This document shows positions 61,520 to 64,000 of a DNA stretch of 64,000 bases, in pieces. The DNA is taken from positions 24,770,459 to 24,834,458 of the forward strand of contig OX388349.1 in NCBI GenBank assembly GCA_947579665.1, given 5' to 3'. The notes beneath the pieces were generated by a model. That model was given only the letters and a program-made list of their open reading frames with translations, had not been told where the DNA came from and did not search any database. The stretch's first letter is position 1. Each line of letters starts with the position of its first letter. The DNA is from Sympetrum striolatum. Lineage: Eukaryota; Arthropoda; Insecta; Odonata; Libellulidae. Both the position numbers and the translations under genes were made by a program.

Positions 61520-64000
61520 TCAGGTCACCGGCTTTAAGTCTTTCACGTGCCAACTCCCCGCGGCCTTCCCGTCGGGAGTAAGCAGTCGGTAAACGGAGCG
61601 TGAAGTTTTTTTTTCTACTACATAGGGGCCGATGAATTTAGGCTGTAACTTAGCCGCGGAAAAATCCCCGGCGTCGGATCTCGGAAAATTCCGACGCCAA
61701 ACAAGCGTTTTCTCCGGAAAACTTACTTCGCGCCGGCGAAGATTATAGTATTGAGACTGTCTTTCGGACGCTTTCTCCTGCGCTTTTTGAGCCCTTAGCA
61801 TGACCGCTTGCAGCGTTCTTTTCAGTCGTTCCACGTAATCCCGCGGTTCAAATGGCGCTAGAACGGCGGGATCGACGACCCTGTAGAGGTCATCCGGCCT
61901 TCTCAACTGTCTACCAAAATTTAACTCTGCGGGAGAAAATTCCGTGGACTCTGAAATCGACGTGCGTAGAGCGAACAGAAGATCGGACAGATTCTCATCC
62001 CATTTACGCTGAGATTCTTCGCAATAAATAGATAGCATGGTTTTCAACGTTTTGTTTAGCCTTTCGCACGGGTTCGCCTGGGGCGAGTACGGGGCAGTGT
62101 GTTGGAGTTGAACTTTGAACAAGCTACACATTTTTTTAAGGGTCCTGCCGATGTATTGCGGCCCATTGTCCGCGAGGAGGATTTCGGGACAACCCCACTG
62201 ATTTATGACTTCCGTGCGGAAGTGCTGTGCTGCATGCGCTGTCTTTACCGAACGCAACGGAATCGCAATTGGCCAGCGCGTCGCAACATCGTAAAATACT
62301 AAAAGATACCGATTTCCCTTCAGAGAACGAGGCAAGGGGCCGATGATGTCTGTCGCCACGATTGTCCACGGCCCTACCATTTGACGGGGCCTCATTAGGC
62401 CGGCCGGTTTCGCTTGCGTAACCATGTATCGCTGGCAAACTCGACACGAGCGCACGTAATCCCTTACGTCTTTTCTCAGCGTCGGCCACCAGTAATTCTC
62501 GCGTATTCTTCTGAATGTTTTAAAGAATCCCATGTGCCCACTACGAGGGTCGTTGTGGTTAGCTGCTAAAATTTCTCCACGGCCGCCCGGCGGTATGGCA
62601 ATCCTCCAGACCCCATCCGCATCCCGGCAATATAAGAGATTATTGGCGATCCGTAAATCGGGATGAGACGAAGGATTCTCTTCCGCCTCACCGCGAAGTT
62701 GCTGATACCACAACTCCCCCGATACTCGATTCTGGTCAGTCGCATCCCGAATAAGCCCAATCCTCGACAATGCGTCAGGTACCACATGCAGCCCACCTTT
62801 ACGATGAATAATTTCGCAGTCGTACTGTTGGAGTTGAGCTATCCAACGGGCCAGCCGGCCTTGGGGATTACTGAAATTTGCCAACCACTTCAAGGAAGCG
62901 TGGTCCGTGACAACGGTGAAGCGGTAGCCCTCCACATAGGGCTTGAATTTGTTAATTGAAAATAACACCGCGAGACACTCGTTCGGTAACGCTATAGTTG
63001 CGCTCGGAGGGGGATAAGGATCGGGAACAATACGCGACAACGCGGTCTTCTCCGCTAATCTTTTGTATTAATACGCCTCCTATCCCGACGCCCGAAGCGT
63101 CACACTAGATTATAAAGGGAAGATCAAATTGAGGGCAAGACAAAATAGGCGCCGTAACTAGGCAGTCCTTCAACTTAAGGAATGAGGCCTGATGCTCAGA
63201 AGTCCAAATGAACTTTCGACGCTTTTCCTTGAGCAAGTCCGTCATTGGAGCAGCCACGGTGGCAAAGTTCTGAATGAACCTTCGATACCAACCCACGAAG
63301 CCTAAAAATCTTCTAAGCTCGGTGACGCTGGTGGGAGGAGGATAATCCACGACGGCGGAAACTTTTTCGGGGTCCATCTCTAACTCGCCATTCCCAACGA
63401 TATAACCGAGGAATTTAAGTCGAGACTTCGCGAAGTGGCATTTGTCTACATTAATCTTCAGCCCCGCGGAACGAAGTCTCTCAAACACCTCCCTCAAATG
63501 TCCGAGGTGTTCTAGAAAAGTATTGCTTACGACCACGACATCATCCAAATAGGCGAACGTATGAGGCTCTAATTCCGCCCCAAGCACCTTATCCATAAGG
63601 CGTTGAAACGTAGCCCCCGCGCTATGTAACCCAAAAGGCATTACGTTAAAATGGAATAACCCCCGGCCTGGGATCGTGAACGCCGTCATCTCCTTACTAT
63701 CCTGTTCAAGTTCCACTTGCCAATACCCTTTCTCGAGGTCAAGGGTGGATATAAACTTACTATCTCTTAGCTTATTAAGTATATTGGATATGTAAGGAAC
63801 TGGGTAAGCGTCCTTCTTACTCACGCTGTTCACTTTCCGAAAGTCGACCACAAAACGCTTAGTACCGTCTTTTTTCGGAACGAGAAGGACAGGGGACGAC
63901 CACGAACTATTCGAAGGCTCTATTACCCCAGTTTTAACCATCTCATCGACTTGCTCGTCAATCATTTGTTGGATAATAGGCGAGACCGGATAATACCTTT
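61520..64000 (-). pseudogene. pol of second gypsy-type element (RT, RNase H, integrase)
   Basis: Open from the right edge to 63105: RT with PVLLVPKKDGTKRFVVDFRK, FISTLDLEKGYWQV, MPFGLHSAGATFQ and catalytic YLDD. A TAG at 63105-63107 then interrupts the start of RNase H (just before CDASG), and a frameshift lies near 62980-63040. From there 61520 is open: RNase H (TDHASLKWL), H2C2 zinc region (H...H...CRVCQ), integrase core (IVATDIIGPLP, LLADNGPQY, NPCERLNKT) and a C-terminal SH3-like part ending HVKDLKPVT. All visible RT and integrase catalytic residues are kept, so only two lesions inactivate it. Confidence 0.88.

Larger units (their letters stand above)
61145..64000 (-). mobile_element. Second gypsy-type LTR retrotransposon, 3' part
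   Basis: A minus-strand element with the 3' LTR candidate at the left, a polypurine tract, and pol running off the right edge. It differs from the first gypsy-type element in sequence and is less decayed. It abuts the tandem array at 61145. Confidence 0.85.

Overview
This window reads as a transposon-dense stretch of an animal nuclear genome, most likely an arthropod and probably an insect. I see no ordinary host gene, no operon structure and no prokaryotic signal. Nearly every coding-like segment belongs to a mobile element, and much of the window is elements inserted into or stacked against other elements. The organism call rests on the element repertoire (RNase H-bearing I/R1-type non-LTR elements, gypsy, piggyBac, Transib, U2-targeted RLE elements). 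It is an inference.

Region 1-22.56 kb holds conventional elements. The 3' end of an I-like non-LTR element (1-1281) is followed by a complete sister element with two intact ORFs and a 12-bp target-site duplication (element A, 1600-7421). Next come a piggyBac element with 14-bp inverted repeats and TTAA flanks (7601-10549) and a decayed gypsy-type LTR element on the minus strand (10994-15713). An R1-like fragment follows, split by a second I-like element (element B, 16535-22412, 12-bp duplication, ORF2 broken).

Region 22.56-61.14 kb is the notable part. It is a GC-rich minus-strand array of non-LTR retrotransposons with a restriction-like endonuclease (R2-type layout: N-terminal zinc fingers, reverse transcriptase, CCHC, RPD...D endonuclease). 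Elements lie head to tail, and eight junctions carry the same 22-bp sequence, which matches the segment of U2 snRNA just downstream of the branch-point recognition GUAGUA. This is the expected target of the 'Utopia' lineage, known to insert into U2 snRNA genes. I distinguish family I (copies 1-4 plus deletion derivatives), family II (one copy, both inspected catalytic Asp positions changed to Tyr), family III (one copy, with a Pro/Arg-rich N-terminus) and a III-like subfamily (III') seen only as chimeras with family I. The family III ORF is interrupted in frame by a Transib element with CACAGTG ends and a CGGCG duplication.

Within this region, 44801-61144 is a near-perfect three-unit direct repeat (5870, 4608 and about 5866 bp). 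Each unit contains the same chimeric and deleted Utopia-like pieces. The middle unit has lost 1262 bp. Collapse or expansion during assembly must be considered.

Region 61.15-64 kb holds the 3' part of a second gypsy-type element on the minus strand (putative LTR, polypurine tract, integrase, RNase H, reverse transcriptase), running off the right edge.
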